Notes: a model not told the origin generated them from the letters alone. 64,000 nucleotides of DNA from Paracoccus amoyensis (GCF_014490725.1 NZ_JACOQL010000003.1:248001-312000), one strand, 5' to 3'. Shown: positions 17,845-29,145, counted from the first letter of the stretch. Numbers and translations are program-made.

Positions 17845-18627
17845 TCAGTCCTTCAACTGCACAGCCGAAACATTCTGCATCTGCAATTCCGCGTAGCTGC
17901 TGGTGGTCATGAAGGCCACATCCACAGCGTCACGACCGACCGCAATGATCGCCATATTATCAGCCGCAGCCATTCCCGTCGGATCAATCAGGTGCCATGC
18001 CCCATCCAGAAACACCTCGACCACGGCATGAAAATCCGGTGGCTGCACCGTGGGGGCAAAGACGCTGGCGATCCGCGCGGGTATCTGTGCGGCGCGGCAC
18101 AGCGCAATCATCAGATGGGCATAGTCGCGGCAGACACCCTGACGCGCCAGAAAAGTATCGGCCGCCGTGGTCATGGAATTGCTGGCGCCCGAGACATAGT
18201 CCAGCCGCTGTTCGCACCAGTCGCGGATCGCGGCGACCTTGGCGCCACCCTGTAATTTGCCAAAATGCTGCGTGGCAAAGGGCACAAAGCGTTCCGCCTG
18301 ACAATAGCGCGACGGCAACAGATAGCGCAGCGCGTCACCGGGCATCTGATCCAGTTCGACAGCCGTCATAGCACCAAAATTCGGTTGCGGACGTGTGATC
18401 GTCACATGCGCCGAATATCGGCACCTGATGCGATCAGTGGTGCGGATGATAATCTTTTCGCCGATCCCTTCCTCGGCCGGGACACGGGCGAAATGCTCCA
18501 GGGATCCGAAATCAACCGACGTCGCAGTCAGGTCTTGCCCCTGGGCACCGGCCGCCTCGATCACAAGGATCGCGGGTCCGGGTTCGTCCAATGTATAGTC
18601 AAGCTCAACGTCGATCTTCATTCGCAT
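17845..18627 (-). CDS. Transglutaminase-like cysteine peptidase-fold protein
   Basis: A 260-residue cytosolic protein from the ATG at 18627, which has GGAG eight bases upstream. An N-terminal beta domain is followed by the transglutaminase core. The nucleophile is in ARQGVCRDYAHLMIALCRA, the histidine in PDFHAVVEVFLDGAWHLIDPTG, and the following aspartate completes the triad. These proteins are often linked to peptide or cell-wall metabolism or act as amidohydrolases, but most are uncharacterised. It stands between tctC and tex with no operon partner, and its substrate is unknown. Confidence 0.85.
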   Translation of the reverse strand: MRMKIDVELDYTLDEPGPAILVIEAAGAQGQDLTATSVDFGSLEHFARVPAEEGIGEKIIIRTTDRIRCRYSAHVTITRPQPNFGAMTAVELDQMPGDALRYLLPSRYCQAERFVPFATQHFGKLQGGAKVAAIRDWCEQRLDYVSGASNSMTTAADTFLARQGVCRDYAHLMIALCRAAQIPARIASVFAPTVQPPDFHAVVEVFLDGAWHLIDPTGMAAADNMAIIAVGRDAVDVAFMTTSSYAELQMQNVSAVQLKD

Positions 18628-18740
18628 CAGGCAGGCTCCAGGCGCAACAAAGGCGCGGCACATTCCGCGCCACGCCTAAACCAGTTCCACAGCCGTATCT
18701 ATGACTTTAGGTCCGCACCGCGAGTTGATTTATGATGCGA

Positions 18741-21059
18741 TCATTTGCGACGCATCGCCTCGGCCAGTGCCGCGCCAAAGCCGCCCTGTTCCGCATTCTT
18801 GCCGCCCTGCGGCGCGGGCGACGAACCGCCACGTCTGTTGCCGCCCTGCTGACGGTCATCCCGTGCGGGCCGTGCTTGTTCCCCGCCGCCATCCTTGCGC
18901 ATGGTCAGGCCGATCCGTTTGCGGGGCACATCGATCTCGGTCACGCGAACCTTGACCACATCGCCGACTTTCACAACCTCGTTCGGGTCTTTGACAAAAC
19001 GATCGGCAAGCTGACTGATATGAACCAGCCCGTCCTGGTGCACGCCAATATCCACAAAGGCACCAAATGCCGCGACATTGGTGACGGTCCCTTCCAACGA
19101 CATGCCCGGTTTCAGATCCTTGATATCCTCGACCCCGTCGGCAAAGGTTGCGGTCACAAAGCTGGGGCGCGGATCGCGGCCGGGTTTTTCCAACTCGGAC
19201 AGAATATCGCGCACGGTTGGCAAGCCGAATTTTTCATCCACGAATTGCTCGGCCTTGATGCCTTTCAGCGCCGCCGGTTCGCCCATGATCGCGCGAATAT
19301 CGCGCCCGCAGGCCCGAACGATCTTGCGGGCAACGCCGTAAGCTTCGGGGTGAACGGAAGATGCGTCCAGCGGCTCGGCCCCGTCACGGATGCGCAGAAA
19401 GCCTGCCGCCTGCTCGAACGCACGCGGACCAAGCCCCGCGACCTTTTTCAACGCTGCACGAGAGGCAAAGGCCCCCGACGCATCACGATGGGCCACGATG
19501 GATTGTGCCAGCGACGGACCAAGGCCCGCGACATGCGCCAATAGCGGGGCCGAGGCGGTGTTCAAATCCACACCGACGGCGTTCACGGCATCTTCGACTA
19601 CGGCTTCAAGCGTTTTGGTCAGTTGCCGCTGGTCCACGTCATGCTGATATTGACCAACGCCGATGCTTTCGGGCGGCACCTTGACCAGCTCGGCCAAAGG
19701 ATCTTGCAAGCGCCGCGCGATCGACACCGCACCACGCAGCGACACATCCAAGCCCGGAAATTCTTTCGCAGCCTGTTCCGATGCCGAATAGACCGAGGCC
19801 CCCGCTTCCGACACCACAACTTTTGCCGGAACCTTTGCCCCTTTTGGCAGACGTTTCAGCACATCTGCCACCAGACGCTCGGTTTCGCGGCTGGCGGTGC
19901 CATTGCCTATCGCGATCAACTCGACACCGTGTTTCGCAATCAGCGTCAGCAAAACAGCTTCCGATCCGACCAGATCATTCTTGGGCTGGAAGGGATAAAT
20001 CGTTGTCGTGTCCAGCAGCTTGCCGGTCGCATCGATGACGGCAACCTTGACGCCCGTTCGGATGCCGGGATCAAGGCCGATGGTCGTCTTGGCCCCCGCA
20101 GGAGCCGCCAGCAGCAAATCTTTCAGATTGCGGCCAAAGACCCGGATGGCTTCGTCATGGGCGCGTTTGCGCAATTCTGTCAGCAGATCAATATACATGG
20201 TATTCGACAGCCGGACGCGCCATGTCCAACCTGCGACATTGCGCAGCCACAGATCGCCCGGCCGGTCGCCCAGACGGCCAAGCGCCTGCGCAACAATTCC
20301 TTCGGCCCGCGCGGCCCCCGTTTCAGGGTCGGGAGAGATGTCGATGGTGACGATCTCTTCCTTTGCGGCCCGCAAGATCGCCAGCGCACGATGCGAGGGG
20401 ATATCGGCCCATTTTTCGCGATGGTCAAAATAATCGGCGAACTTGGTGCCGGCATCCTCTTTTCCGGCAATCACTTTCGCCGCGATAAAGGCGTTTGACC
20501 GCATGAAATCGCGCAAGCCACCAAGCACAGCGGCGTTTTCGGACAGTTCTTCGACCAGAATATCGCGTGCGCCATCAAGTGCGGCTTTTACATCCGGCAC
20601 GTCCTTGGTCACAAAGCCAGGCGCCAGCGTTTGTGGTTCTGCGGCGCGATTCTGTTGAATGGCGCGCAACAATGGCTCTAACCCGTTTTCGCGGGCAATC
20701 ATCGCCTTGGTGCGGCGTTTGGGCTTGAAGGGCAGATAGATATCCTCAAGCGCGGCCTTGGTTTCTGCGGCTGCAATCGCGCGGGCCAGATCGTCCGTCA
20801 GCTTATCCTGATCGCGGATTGAGCCGATGATAGCCGTGCGGCGGGCCTCCATCTCTCGCAGATAGGTCAGGCGTTCGGACAGGTTGCGCAACTGCGTATC
20901 ATCAAGGCCACCGGTTACTTCTTTGCGGTAACGCGCAACGAAGGGAACCGTCGCACCGCCGTCCAGCAATTCGGTGGCCGCCGTGACCTGTGTGGGGCTT
21001 GCGTTGATTTCAGCAGCGATGGTGCGGGCGATACGGGTTGCGACGTCCATGCGGTTCAT
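18741..21059 (-). CDS. tex: Tex family RNA-binding transcription accessory protein
   Basis: A 772-residue protein with the full Tex layout: N-terminal helical region ([44 protein letters not shown]), a YqgF-like RNase H fold ([21 protein letters not shown], residues ~325-345), helix-hairpin-helix motifs ([24 protein letters not shown]) and an S1 RNA-binding domain near 645-715. The tail is Gly/Arg/Gln-rich. Tex binds nucleic acid and is a highly conserved housekeeping factor affecting transcription and translation fidelity. The tail, with RGG-like pieces, is longer than the minimal family. Confidence 0.96.
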   Translation of the reverse strand: MNRMDVATRIARTIAAEINASPTQVTAATELLDGGATVPFVARYRKEVTGGLDDTQLRNLSERLTYLREMEARRTAIIGSIRDQDKLTDDLARAIAAAETKAALEDIYLPFKPKRRTKAMIARENGLEPLLRAIQQNRAAEPQTLAPGFVTKDVPDVKAALDGARDILVEELSENAAVLGGLRDFMRSNAFIAAKVIAGKEDAGTKFADYFDHREKWADIPSHRALAILRAAKEEIVTIDISPDPETGAARAEGIVAQALGRLGDRPGDLWLRNVAGWTWRVRLSNTMYIDLLTELRKRAHDEAIRVFGRNLKDLLLAAPAGAKTTIGLDPGIRTGVKVAVIDATGKLLDTTTIYPFQPKNDLVGSEAVLLTLIAKHGVELIAIGNGTASRETERLVADVLKRLPKGAKVPAKVVVSEAGASVYSASEQAAKEFPGLDVSLRGAVSIARRLQDPLAELVKVPPESIGVGQYQHDVDQRQLTKTLEAVVEDAVNAVGVDLNTASAPLLAHVAGLGPSLAQSIVAHRDASGAFASRAALKKVAGLGPRAFEQAAGFLRIRDGAEPLDASSVHPEAYGVARKIVRACGRDIRAIMGEPAALKGIKAEQFVDEKFGLPTVRDILSELEKPGRDPRPSFVTATFADGVEDIKDLKPGMSLEGTVTNVAAFGAFVDIGVHQDGLVHISQLADRFVKDPNEVVKVGDVVKVRVTEIDVPRKRIGLTMRKDGGGEQARPARDDRQQGGNRRGGSSPAPQGGKNAEQGGFGAALAEAMRRK

Positions 21060-21186
21060 CCTGTATTATTCGGGTGGTCGTGATAGCGGGCCAAGGGCGA
21101 AAGGCCAAGCATTTACGGACCTCAACGGCAGTTGGTCAGAAAAGCCCGCAGCAGCCCGCGGGCAAGCCTTGAACCACTGCTGTCAA

Positions 21187-23706
21187 TCAATCCAACGCAA
21201 GCTCTGGCAGTTTCAGCAGGTCTTCCGAATGTTTTTTGAAAGCCGAGCTTTCGCGGACCACTTTACGCAAGGACGGGGATTTGCGCAGCAGGCGCCGAAA
21301 GCCTTTTTCGTCCAGTTCCAACAGGCTGGTCGGGGTCAGTGCGGTCACCTGTGCGCGGCGCGGCTTGCGGGTCAGAACGCCGATCTGGCCAAATATCTCA
21401 CCCCGGCCAAGACGGCTGACCTGTCCGGCGATATCCTGTTCGACAGCACCCGATGAAACAAAGAATACACTGCGCGCGGGCGTATCCTTGCGAATAATCA
21501 CCTTGCCCGCATTGACATAGCGGGTTTTCAACTGCCGCATCAGCCAACGCAACTCTGTCTCATCCAGATCGGCAAATAGCGGGAATTGCCGCAGCAGCTG
21601 ATCTCGGCGAATGGCGACATCAAGATGGGGGCGCGATTCGGTTTTCTGACGCCGTTCGGCGATTTCCTTCATCAACGCGCTGTGCACCTCGTCCCCGATC
21701 AGCCCGTCGTCGCGCATCGCGTTATATTCGCTTTCTTCAAAACGCAGGGCGGTGCGGCGGATAAAGCGGCGTTCCAGCTTCTCTGCATAACCCGGATATT
21801 GCAGCCGCATGGCCTCGATCGCGCTGACAACACCTTCGGTGCGGCGGGCAAGTAACTCGTGCAGCAGTTCCGCAACCCGCCGCCCGTGGATGCGTCGGAT
21901 GCGGCTGTCAATGAACCCACCAAGTTCTTTTAAAATCAGCCTTTTGGCTAGCAACATTTCGAAACGGTCTGCGGTCATGCGGGCCATTGGGCCGGCAATC
22001 CCAAGACGGTTGCGCAAAAAGGCCGCCAACCGGAAAGCGTTGCCATAACGCAAACTTCGCCGGGCAGCGCGACGATAGCCCGTGCGCCCATCTGATCGCG
22101 TGCCTTCGATCAGCCGGTCGGCGTCAAACAACATCTGTTCCGACAAATACGCACCGATCACGCGTTCGCGGAACCGTTCAAGGATTTGCTCTCTCTCGTA
22201 ACCGGCCAACGCGATCAGGCCCAGAGTAATGCGGTCGCGGTCAAGTATCTGGGCATTATCCTCGGCCTCGGCCCGCTCGACCGCGTCATCCACACGCCGG
22301 GCGAATTTCTTGGCTTCGGACCTGACGGTTTCGCGCGGCAGACCATAGTTTTCGGTCGTTTTCGCAACGTCCTCACGCACCTCTTGCAATGCGACGGCGA
22401 TCACCTGATTGGACAGGGCGCGATCCAGCGGCGACAGCTTATCCAAACCCAACTTGCCAATCACCCAACGAAGCGTCGTCCCCTGCACCACCAATGTCCA
22501 CAGGGTAAAGCCGGTCGCAAGGATACCCACCTGCCGTTTGGTTTCCACATCGACCAGTCGGCTTTCCGTGACCGCCAGCGCCAGCGCCAGCGTGACCGCT
22601 CCGCGCAAACCGCCCCACAGAATCGCCACGCGGTAACGCGGCTCGACCGCGGGCGAAAGACGCAGCAGGGTCAACAGTGGCAGCACACCAAACAGGATCG
22701 CCGCGCGGGCCACCAACGCTGCCACGACAACGACCATGATCAACGCGACGTCCAGCAGGTCGATATTGTCCAGCAAGCGCGGGATCAACAGTGCTGCCAG
22801 CACAAAGATCATCGCCCCGGCCCAATGGGCCAGCAATCCCCAGACGGCTTTCAATCGCTGCCAATAGACGGGCGATATGCGCGCCGGCCCGATAATGTTC
22901 ATGGTCAGCCCGGCCACCACCACGCCAATCACACCTGATGCGCCCAGCACATGTTCCGACACGACATAGGCAAGATAGGGCACCGCGACCGAGATCGAGG
23001 TTTGCGCCAGTTCAAACCGGCCAAACATCGACATGATCCAAACTGCGATCCGCGCAATCCCCCAACCGGCCAGCATGCCCCCGGCAAACAGGGCCGGGAA
23101 ATCGCCTATGGCCTGCCCCACATTCGGAGCAGGCAGCCCCGCGATGACATAGCTTAGGAACAGGCCGAACAACGCGATTGCGGCCGCGTCATTCAGCAGG
23201 CTTTCCCCTTCGATGATCCGCGCCAGCCGCAGGGGCGTCGTCAGCGACCGGAAGATACTGACCACCGCCGAAGGGTCGGTCGTCGAAACGATCGATCCGA
23301 CCAGCAAACAAACAACCAATGGCAGCGTGCTGACCCATGCCAGCGCATAGCCGATGGTCAAGGTTGCAACGATCACGGCCACCACGGCCAGCGTCAGGAT
23401 CGGCACCCAGTCGTCCAGCATCCGCCGTATATTCATTTCCAGCGTCGATTGAAAAATCAGTGTGGGAAGAAAGATGTAAAGAAAAACATCCGACCGGATC
23501 GGCAGCCCCAAAATGAACTCGGCCAGCGGATTGAACGCATCCGTCAGCTCGGTCTGCAGCAAAAAAATCGCGCCCACGCCGATCAGAATGCCCATGACGG
23601 CCAGAAACACGCTGTAAGGCACCGCCAGTCGCGTGGCCAAAGGCTCTGCCATGCCGATCAACACGAACAGTGCGGCGGTGACGGTCGTAAGAAGTGTGAT
23701 ATCCAT
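21187..23706 (-). CDS. NhaP-type (CPA1) sodium/proton antiporter with cyclic-nucleotide-binding tail
   Basis: An 839-residue inner-membrane protein. Residues 1-420 hold about 12 transmembrane helices with CPA1 ion-site motifs STTDPSAVVSIF (Asp144) and EGESLLNDAAAIALF (Asn172-Asp173). A charged cytosolic region of about 260 residues follows. The end is a cyclic-nucleotide-binding-like domain (about 700-810) containing LFADLDETELRWLM and LGRGEIFGQIGVLTRKPRRAQVTAL, the phosphate-binding cassette region. The layout parallels plant SOS1 and large bacterial NhaP proteins. Whether it binds cAMP or c-di-nucleotides is not known; the cassette Arg-Ala-x-V is roughly kept. It is monocistronic. Confidence 0.9.
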   Translation of the reverse strand: MDITLLTTVTAALFVLIGMAEPLATRLAVPYSVFLAVMGILIGVGAIFLLQTELTDAFNPLAEFILGLPIRSDVFLYIFLPTLIFQSTLEMNIRRMLDDWVPILTLAVVAVIVATLTIGYALAWVSTLPLVVCLLVGSIVSTTDPSAVVSIFRSLTTPLRLARIIEGESLLNDAAAIALFGLFLSYVIAGLPAPNVGQAIGDFPALFAGGMLAGWGIARIAVWIMSMFGRFELAQTSISVAVPYLAYVVSEHVLGASGVIGVVVAGLTMNIIGPARISPVYWQRLKAVWGLLAHWAGAMIFVLAALLIPRLLDNIDLLDVALIMVVVVAALVARAAILFGVLPLLTLLRLSPAVEPRYRVAILWGGLRGAVTLALALAVTESRLVDVETKRQVGILATGFTLWTLVVQGTTLRWVIGKLGLDKLSPLDRALSNQVIAVALQEVREDVAKTTENYGLPRETVRSEAKKFARRVDDAVERAEAEDNAQILDRDRITLGLIALAGYEREQILERFRERVIGAYLSEQMLFDADRLIEGTRSDGRTGYRRAARRSLRYGNAFRLAAFLRNRLGIAGPMARMTADRFEMLLAKRLILKELGGFIDSRIRRIHGRRVAELLHELLARRTEGVVSAIEAMRLQYPGYAEKLERRFIRRTALRFEESEYNAMRDDGLIGDEVHSALMKEIAERRQKTESRPHLDVAIRRDQLLRQFPLFADLDETELRWLMRQLKTRYVNAGKVIIRKDTPARSVFFVSSGAVEQDIAGQVSRLGRGEIFGQIGVLTRKPRRAQVTALTPTSLLELDEKGFRRLLRKSPSLRKVVRESSAFKKHSEDLLKLPELALD

Positions 23707-23900
23707 AACTAATCAATGCGACGTATCGTTGCGCTCATCGAACAACATCCGATCCGGAATGACCACGCCCAATTGATACGCACTCGCATTGGGGCTGACC
23801 TTCTGTGATCGGCAAAAATCGGAAACCTGCCGGTGCGACTATTGAAACCGGCTGATACCGCTCACAGGTCAATGATCATAACGTGAAATCAGAGGGCAGC

Positions 23901-24956
23901 ATGACCACCCTATTCGACCCATTGCAGCTTGGCGCCGTCACGCTGAAAAACCGTATCGTCATGGCGCCGCTCACGCGCAGCCGCGCCAGCGAGGGCCGCG
24001 TTCCCAACGATCTGATGGCGACCTATTATCGACAGCGCGCCGATGCCGGTCTGATCCTGAGCGAAGCGACCTCGATCACGCCGTTGGGGGTAGGTTATGC
24101 CGATACTCCCGGCATCTGGAGCGATGAACAGGTGGAGGGCTGGAAAAAAGTCACCAAAGCCGTCCACGATCAAGGCGGCACGATTTTCCTGCAGCTTTGG
24201 CATGTCGGGCGGATTTCGGCTCCGCTGTTTCTCGACGGGCAAACGCCGGTCGCGCCCAGTGCGGTCAAACCCGAAGGCCATGTCAGTCTGGTCCGCCCCG
24301 TGCAGGAATATGTGACACCTCGTGCGCTGACGGTGGAAGAAATCGAGGATGTTGTCGAAGCCTATCGCAAAGGCGCCGAAAACGCCAAGAAGGCGGGCTT
24401 TGACGGTGTCGAGATTCACGGCGCAAACGGTTATCTTATCGACCAATTTTTGCAGGATAAGTCTAACCGGCGCGACGATGAATACGGCGGCTCGATCCAG
24501 AACCGGGTGCGCTTCCTGAATCAGATCGCGGATGCCGTTATCGGTGTCTGGGGCGCCGATCGTGTGGGCCTTCATCTGGCGCCACGAGGCGATTCACATG
24601 ACATCGGCGACAGCGACCCCAAGGCCCTGTTCACCCATGTTGCCCGCGAAATGGCGGCCCGGAACATCGCCTTCATCTGCCTGCGCGAATATGTCGGCTC
24701 TGATAGCTTGCTGGCCGATATCAAGGGCGCGTTCGGCGGTCCGGTTATTGCCAATGAGGGCATGACACCCGAACTGGCCGAAAAGCTGGTCACCGAAGAC
24801 AAGGTTGATGCCGTGGCCTTTGGCCGCGATTTCATCGCCACCCCGGATCTGGTCAACCGGATCAAAGAGGATCTGCCGCTGAACCAGCTGCAACCTGAAA
24901 CGCTGTATGTGGGCGGGCCAAAAGGCTATACCGATTATCCGTTCGCTGCTGGCTAA
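23901..24956 (+). CDS. Old yellow enzyme family alkene reductase (NemA-like)
   Basis: An FMN-dependent TIM-barrel oxidoreductase of 351 residues that reduces activated C=C bonds and nitro or nitrate esters with NAD(P)H. Visible features: MAPLTRSRA with the FMN-binding Thr, QLWHVGRI, and FDGVEIHGANGYLIDQFLQDKSN followed by RRDDEYGGS, the hallmark of the classical OYE class (the HGAN His-Asn pair binds the substrate carbonyl). The ATG at 23901 has GAGGG directly upstream; an in-frame GTG six codons earlier is less likely. A strong hairpin terminates the gene. Confidence 0.93.
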   Translation: MTTLFDPLQLGAVTLKNRIVMAPLTRSRASEGRVPNDLMATYYRQRADAGLILSEATSITPLGVGYADTPGIWSDEQVEGWKKVTKAVHDQGGTIFLQLWHVGRISAPLFLDGQTPVAPSAVKPEGHVSLVRPVQEYVTPRALTVEEIEDVVEAYRKGAENAKKAGFDGVEIHGANGYLIDQFLQDKSNRRDDEYGGSIQNRVRFLNQIADAVIGVWGADRVGLHLAPRGDSHDIGDSDPKALFTHVAREMAARNIAFICLREYVGSDSLLADIKGAFGGPVIANEGMTPELAEKLVTEDKVDAVAFGRDFIATPDLVNRIKEDLPLNQLQPETLYVGGPKGYTDYPFAAG

Positions 24957-24976
24957 GGCAGGCTGCGGCAACGAAA

Positions 24977-25000
24977 CAAGGGGGCCAATCGGCCCCCTTG
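24977..25000. terminator. Bidirectional hairpin between convergent genes
   Basis: A perfect 10-bp GC-rich stem (CAAGGGGGCC / GGCCCCCTTG) with a 4-base AATC loop sits between the ends of the OYE gene (plus) and the glyoxalase-related gene (minus). It lacks a long T-run but is suited to ending both transcripts. Confidence 0.7.
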
Positions 25001-25025
25001 TCGTCAGAACGGTCTGATGTCGCAG

Positions 25026-25448
25026 TTATGCTGCTTCCAACACCAGATGCGGCTGTCCGTCCGAGGTGCGGCTGATACTGCGCCCCGCGCTGTTGATCGT
25101 CGCATTTACCCGCTTGCGCGGCACCTCCATCAGATCGGACTGTGACACGTTCACCGGCTTGTCGAAGGTGATGGTCAGCGCATGATGGTTGCGGCCACGT
25201 TCACTGGCCGCAATCACGCGCCCGGTAAAAGGTTGGCCCAGATAGCGGCCGCGCACCTGCCCACCGAATTGCCACAGCGGCGCCGCTTCGGCCGTTGCAT
25301 GAGCGGTATTCCAGTCACGGGCACCGTGGCTTTGCGCCACCAGCTCAAGCGCTTGCGAATGGCTGACGGGGGTTCCCGCGCGTTCCAACGCAGCACGCAG
25401 ATTTTTCGCCTGAGATTTCAAAGTATTGACATCATGGTTCATAGCCAT
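25026..25448 (-). CDS. Small protein with a glyoxalase-related N-terminal domain
   Basis: A 140-residue soluble protein. The N-terminal half (MNHDVNTLKSQAKNLRAALERAGTPVSHSQALELVAQSHGARDWNTAHA) matches the short helical domain, often annotated glyoxalase-related, that occurs alone or fused to glyoxalase/bleomycin-type proteins. The C-terminal half is a small beta region (GRYLGQPFTGRVIAASERGRNHHALTITFDKPVNVS) without a glyoxalase metal site that I can see. Function is unknown. It is monocistronic, with a 340-bp gap upstream. Two adjacent start codons are possible (M1 or M3). Confidence 0.7.
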   Translation of the reverse strand: MAMNHDVNTLKSQAKNLRAALERAGTPVSHSQALELVAQSHGARDWNTAHATAEAAPLWQFGGQVRGRYLGQPFTGRVIAASERGRNHHALTITFDKPVNVSQSDLMEVPRKRVNATINSAGRSISRTSDGQPHLVLEAA

Positions 25449-25794
25449 GGTTTTGGTCCTTTAGACAATCATGCCGAAAATGGGCGGGGCTCACATTGCC
25501 GCCATCGGGCATATTGCCGAAAGCGGAGATCGTATCAGGCTTCACCATGGGCTTGCGCCTGTGAGCGGCAGGGGCCTGAACCCTTGCCTGCCAAATGGAC
25601 CACCTTCGGGATGAATTCAAGGTTCTGTCCTGCCCTCCGAAACGACGGCCGGCCTCAGTTGCACCTTTGATACATTTATGCGCAGTTGACCGCGCTACAC
25701 AATCGGGGCGGGAATCGGCGGTATTTGCTCAAAAACCTGCCCGCCCCGAAAAACTTGTCAGCGCAAATAAAGCAGTATTTTGAGGAAGGTGTTT
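25449..25794. other. Intergenic region without a supported gene
   Basis: A 346-bp divergent gap between the glyoxalase-related gene and the GntP permease gene. A 62-codon frame on the minus strand has no ribosome site or recognisable content. The right end carries the permease leader with GAGGAAGG before the ATG at 25795. I see no RNA gene or repeat in it. Confidence 0.5.
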
Positions 25795-27180
25795 ATGGGA
25801 CTTTTGGGAATTCTCTTGTCGCTGGGCTTGCTGATGTATCTGGCCTATCGCGGGATTAATGTGTTGATCCTTGCGCCGCTGCTGGCGCTGCTGGCGGTGC
25901 TGATGTCAGGCGATCTGCCCGTTCTGGCAACCTATACGCAGGTCTTCATGAAGTCGCTGGGCGGCTATGTGATCACCTATTTCCCGCTGTTCCTGCTGGG
26001 CGCGATTTTTGGCAAGGTCATGGCCGACAGCGGCGCGGCCCGCACCATCGCCGAAAAGATCGTCGATTGGCTGGGCACGAAACGTGCGATCCTGGCAGTC
26101 GTGCTGTCATGCGGTGTGCTGACCTATGGCGGGGTGTCGCTGTTCGTGGTTGCCTTTGCAATCTACCCGATCGCCAACGCGCTATTCCGCCGCGCCGATA
26201 TTCCGAAACGTCTGCTGCCGGCGGCAATCGCTCTTGGATCGTTCACCTTCACCATGACGGCCTTTCCGGGAACGCCGGCCATCCAGAACGCGATCCCGAT
26301 GCCGTTCTTTGGCACCAACGTCTTTGCCGCGCCTTTCCTTGGGACATTGGCGGGGCTGATCATGCTGTTCGGCGGCACCGCATGGCTGGATCGCCGTGCG
26401 GCGGCGGCTGCAGCCCGAAACGAAGGCTATGGTCAGCATGCCCGCACCGCTGCCGACAGTTCGCTGGCCGACGATGCCGACCTGCCCAGTTTTGCAATCG
26501 CCATTCTGCCCGTGATTTCGGTCATCGTGCTGAACGCGGTTTTCACCTATCTGGTCATTCCCAATCTGGACGCCGCTTATCTGGCGCAGCCGGAATATGG
26601 CGCGACCAGTCTGAAAAGCGTGGCGGGCATCTGGGCGATCATTATGGCGCTGACAGTTTCAATCATCCTGACGTTGGCGCTGAATTGGCGGCGCTTCACG
26701 GATGTCAAGGAATCCGTCAACTCGGGCACGATGGGATCGCTGCTGCCGATCTTCAACACCGCGTCCGAGGTGGGCTATGGCGCGGTCATCGCGTCGCTTC
26801 CCGCCTTTTCGATCATCCGTGACGCGGTGCTGGGCCTGTTCCCGACGAACCCTGTCGCGTCATTGGCCGTCGCTGTCAACGTGTTGGCCGGGATCACAGG
26901 CTCGGCCTCTGGGGGCATGTCGATCGCGCTGAATGCGCTTGGCGAACAATTCGCCGCCATGGCGCAAGATCAGGGGATCAGCATGGAGCTGATGCACCGT
27001 GTCACCGCCCTATCCTCGGGTGGCTTTGACGCCCTGCCCCATAACGGCGCTGTCATCACATTGCTGGCAATCACCGGCATGACGCATAAGAAAAGCTATG
27101 CCGATATCTTTGTCGTCGCTGTGGCCATTCCTGTGGTGGCGACGATTGCTGTCATCATCCTTGGTTCATTCGGTTTCTGA
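25795..27180 (+). CDS. GntP family permease
   Basis: A 461-residue inner-membrane transporter with about 12-14 hydrophobic helices. The ATG at 25795 follows GAGGAAGGTGTTT, an ideal ribosome site; a TTG five codons upstream is not needed. The protein has the GntP-type start (an alternating hydrophobic IL-LGLLMYLAYRGINVLILAPLLALLAVLMSGDLP) and the FLLGAIFGKVMADSGAARTIAEKI signature, plus GITGSASGGMSIALNALG near the C-terminus. GntP members import gluconate and related hydroxy acids by proton symport; some carry other organic acids, so the substrate is open. No sugar-acid enzyme genes are adjacent. Confidence 0.9.
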   Translation: MGLLGILLSLGLLMYLAYRGINVLILAPLLALLAVLMSGDLPVLATYTQVFMKSLGGYVITYFPLFLLGAIFGKVMADSGAARTIAEKIVDWLGTKRAILAVVLSCGVLTYGGVSLFVVAFAIYPIANALFRRADIPKRLLPAAIALGSFTFTMTAFPGTPAIQNAIPMPFFGTNVFAAPFLGTLAGLIMLFGGTAWLDRRAAAAAARNEGYGQHARTAADSSLADDADLPSFAIAILPVISVIVLNAVFTYLVIPNLDAAYLAQPEYGATSLKSVAGIWAIIMALTVSIILTLALNWRRFTDVKESVNSGTMGSLLPIFNTASEVGYGAVIASLPAFSIIRDAVLGLFPTNPVASLAVAVNVLAGITGSASGGMSIALNALGEQFAAMAQDQGISMELMHRVTALSSGGFDALPHNGAVITLLAITGMTHKKSYADIFVVAVAIPVVATIAVIILGSFGF

Positions 27181-27204
27181 CACCGACTGACAAACCACAT
27201 GAAG

Positions 27205-27229
27205 AAAGCCGCCCTCTTCGGGCGGCTTT
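27205..27229. terminator. Bidirectional rho-independent terminator
   Basis: A perfect 10-bp stem AAAGCCGCCC / GGGCGGCTTT with a TCTTC loop lies between the convergent GntP permease gene and glnA. The A/T ends of the stem give a short U-run in either direction. Confidence 0.8.
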
Positions 27230-27255
27230 CGTATCTCTGTCCCGAAGTGCTGCAA

Positions 27256-28662
27256 TCAGCAGCTGTAATACATCGCGTATTCGACGGGATGCGGCGTATG
27301 CTCGTAGGCATAAACCTCTTCCCATTTCAGGGCGATATAGGCTTCCAACTGGTCGCGGGTGAACACATCACCCTGCAGCAGGAAGTCCATGTCCTTCTCC
27401 AATTCCTCCAGCGCTTCGCGAAGCGAACCACAAACGGTCGGGATTTCGGCCAGTTCCTCGGGCGGCAGGTCATACAGATCCTTGTCGGATGCCGGGCCCG
27501 GATCAATCTTGTTCCTGATCCCGTCCAGACCCGCCATCAGCAGGGCGGCAAAGGCCAGGTAGGGGTTGGCCGCCGGATCGGGGAAGCGGGCTTCGACGCG
27601 CTTGGCCTTGGGCGATTCCGTCCACGGAATACGCACGCAGCCACTGCGGTTGCGGGCCGAATAGGCGCGCAGAACCGGGGCCTCAAAGCCGGGGATCAGG
27701 CGCTTGTAGCTGTTGGTCGACGGGTTGGTCAGCGCATTCAGCGCCTTGGCATGCTTCAGGATGCCGCCGATGAAATACAGCGCCTCCTGCGACAGATCCG
27801 CATATTTGTCGCCAGCAAACAGCGGCTTGCCGTCCTTCCAGATCGACATGTTGACGTGCATGCCCGAACCGTTGTCGCCTTTCATCGGCTTCGGCATGAA
27901 GGTTGCCGTCTTGCCGTATGCGTCAGCGACATTGTGGATGACATATTTGTATTTCTGGATGTTGTCCGCCTGTTCGGTCAGACCACCAAAAATCATCCCC
28001 AATTCATGCTGGCAGCTTGCGACTTCGTGGTGGTGCTTGTCGACCTTGATGCCCATGCGCTTCATCGTCGACAGCATTTCGCCACGAATGTCCTGACCCG
28101 CGTCGATCGGGTTCACCGGGAAATAGCCGCCCTTATGGGCTGCGCGATGGCCCAGGTTACCCATTTCATATTCGGTATCCGTGTTCCACGCCGCGTCAAC
28201 GGCGTCGATCTGGAACGACACTTTCTGCGGCGTGACCGAATAACGAACGTCATCAAAAATGAAGAATTCGGCTTCCGGCCCGAAATACGAGGTGTCACCG
28301 ATGCCCGTCGACTTCAGGTAGGCCTCGGCCTTCAGCGCGGTCCCACGCGGGTCGCGGCTATAGGCTTCGCCAGTATCCGGTTCGACGACGTTACAATGAA
28401 CGCACAATGTCTTTTCGGCATAGAACGGATCAATATAGACGCTGCTTGGATCAAGGATCAATTTCATGTCCGACTGATCGATCGACTTCCAGCCCGCGAT
28501 CGAGCTGCCGTCAAACATGAAGCCTTCTTCAAAGAAATCTTCGTCAACCAGATCGACATCCAGCGTCACGTGCTGAAGCTTACCCTTGGGGTCGGTGAAG
28601 CGAACGTCGACATAGGCGACTTCTTCGTCCTTCAACAGCTTCAAGACATCCTTAACTTTCAT
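27256..28662 (-). CDS. glnA: Glutamine synthetase, type I
   Basis: Assimilates ammonia onto glutamate; a dodecameric GSI. The 468-residue length is that of the adenylylatable subclass. Seen in sequence: [18 protein letters not shown] near 48-65, [25 protein letters not shown] (ATP/ammonia site region), NRSGCVRIP, and [11 protein letters not shown] with Tyr397 at the exact E. coli adenylylation position. The chain ends in the usual aromatic-rich tail. It lies 96 bp downstream of glnB on the same strand, the standard alphaproteobacterial glnBA operon. An untranslated stretch with a second promoter could lie between the two genes. Confidence 0.98.
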   Translation of the reverse strand: MKVKDVLKLLKDEEVAYVDVRFTDPKGKLQHVTLDVDLVDEDFFEEGFMFDGSSIAGWKSIDQSDMKLILDPSSVYIDPFYAEKTLCVHCNVVEPDTGEAYSRDPRGTALKAEAYLKSTGIGDTSYFGPEAEFFIFDDVRYSVTPQKVSFQIDAVDAAWNTDTEYEMGNLGHRAAHKGGYFPVNPIDAGQDIRGEMLSTMKRMGIKVDKHHHEVASCQHELGMIFGGLTEQADNIQKYKYVIHNVADAYGKTATFMPKPMKGDNGSGMHVNMSIWKDGKPLFAGDKYADLSQEALYFIGGILKHAKALNALTNPSTNSYKRLIPGFEAPVLRAYSARNRSGCVRIPWTESPKAKRVEARFPDPAANPYLAFAALLMAGLDGIRNKIDPGPASDKDLYDLPPEELAEIPTVCGSLREALEELEKDMDFLLQGDVFTRDQLEAYIALKWEEVYAYEHTPHPVEYAMYYSC

Positions 28663-28758
28663 CTCTTCCCTTTCTTCAAGTTTACGCCCGGTGCCGCTGC
28701 ATCAGGGCGTGAAAGTTCTGTGTCGGGTTGTCCGCCTTTGACGGCCAACCGAAAAACC

Positions 28759-29145
<387 letters not shown>

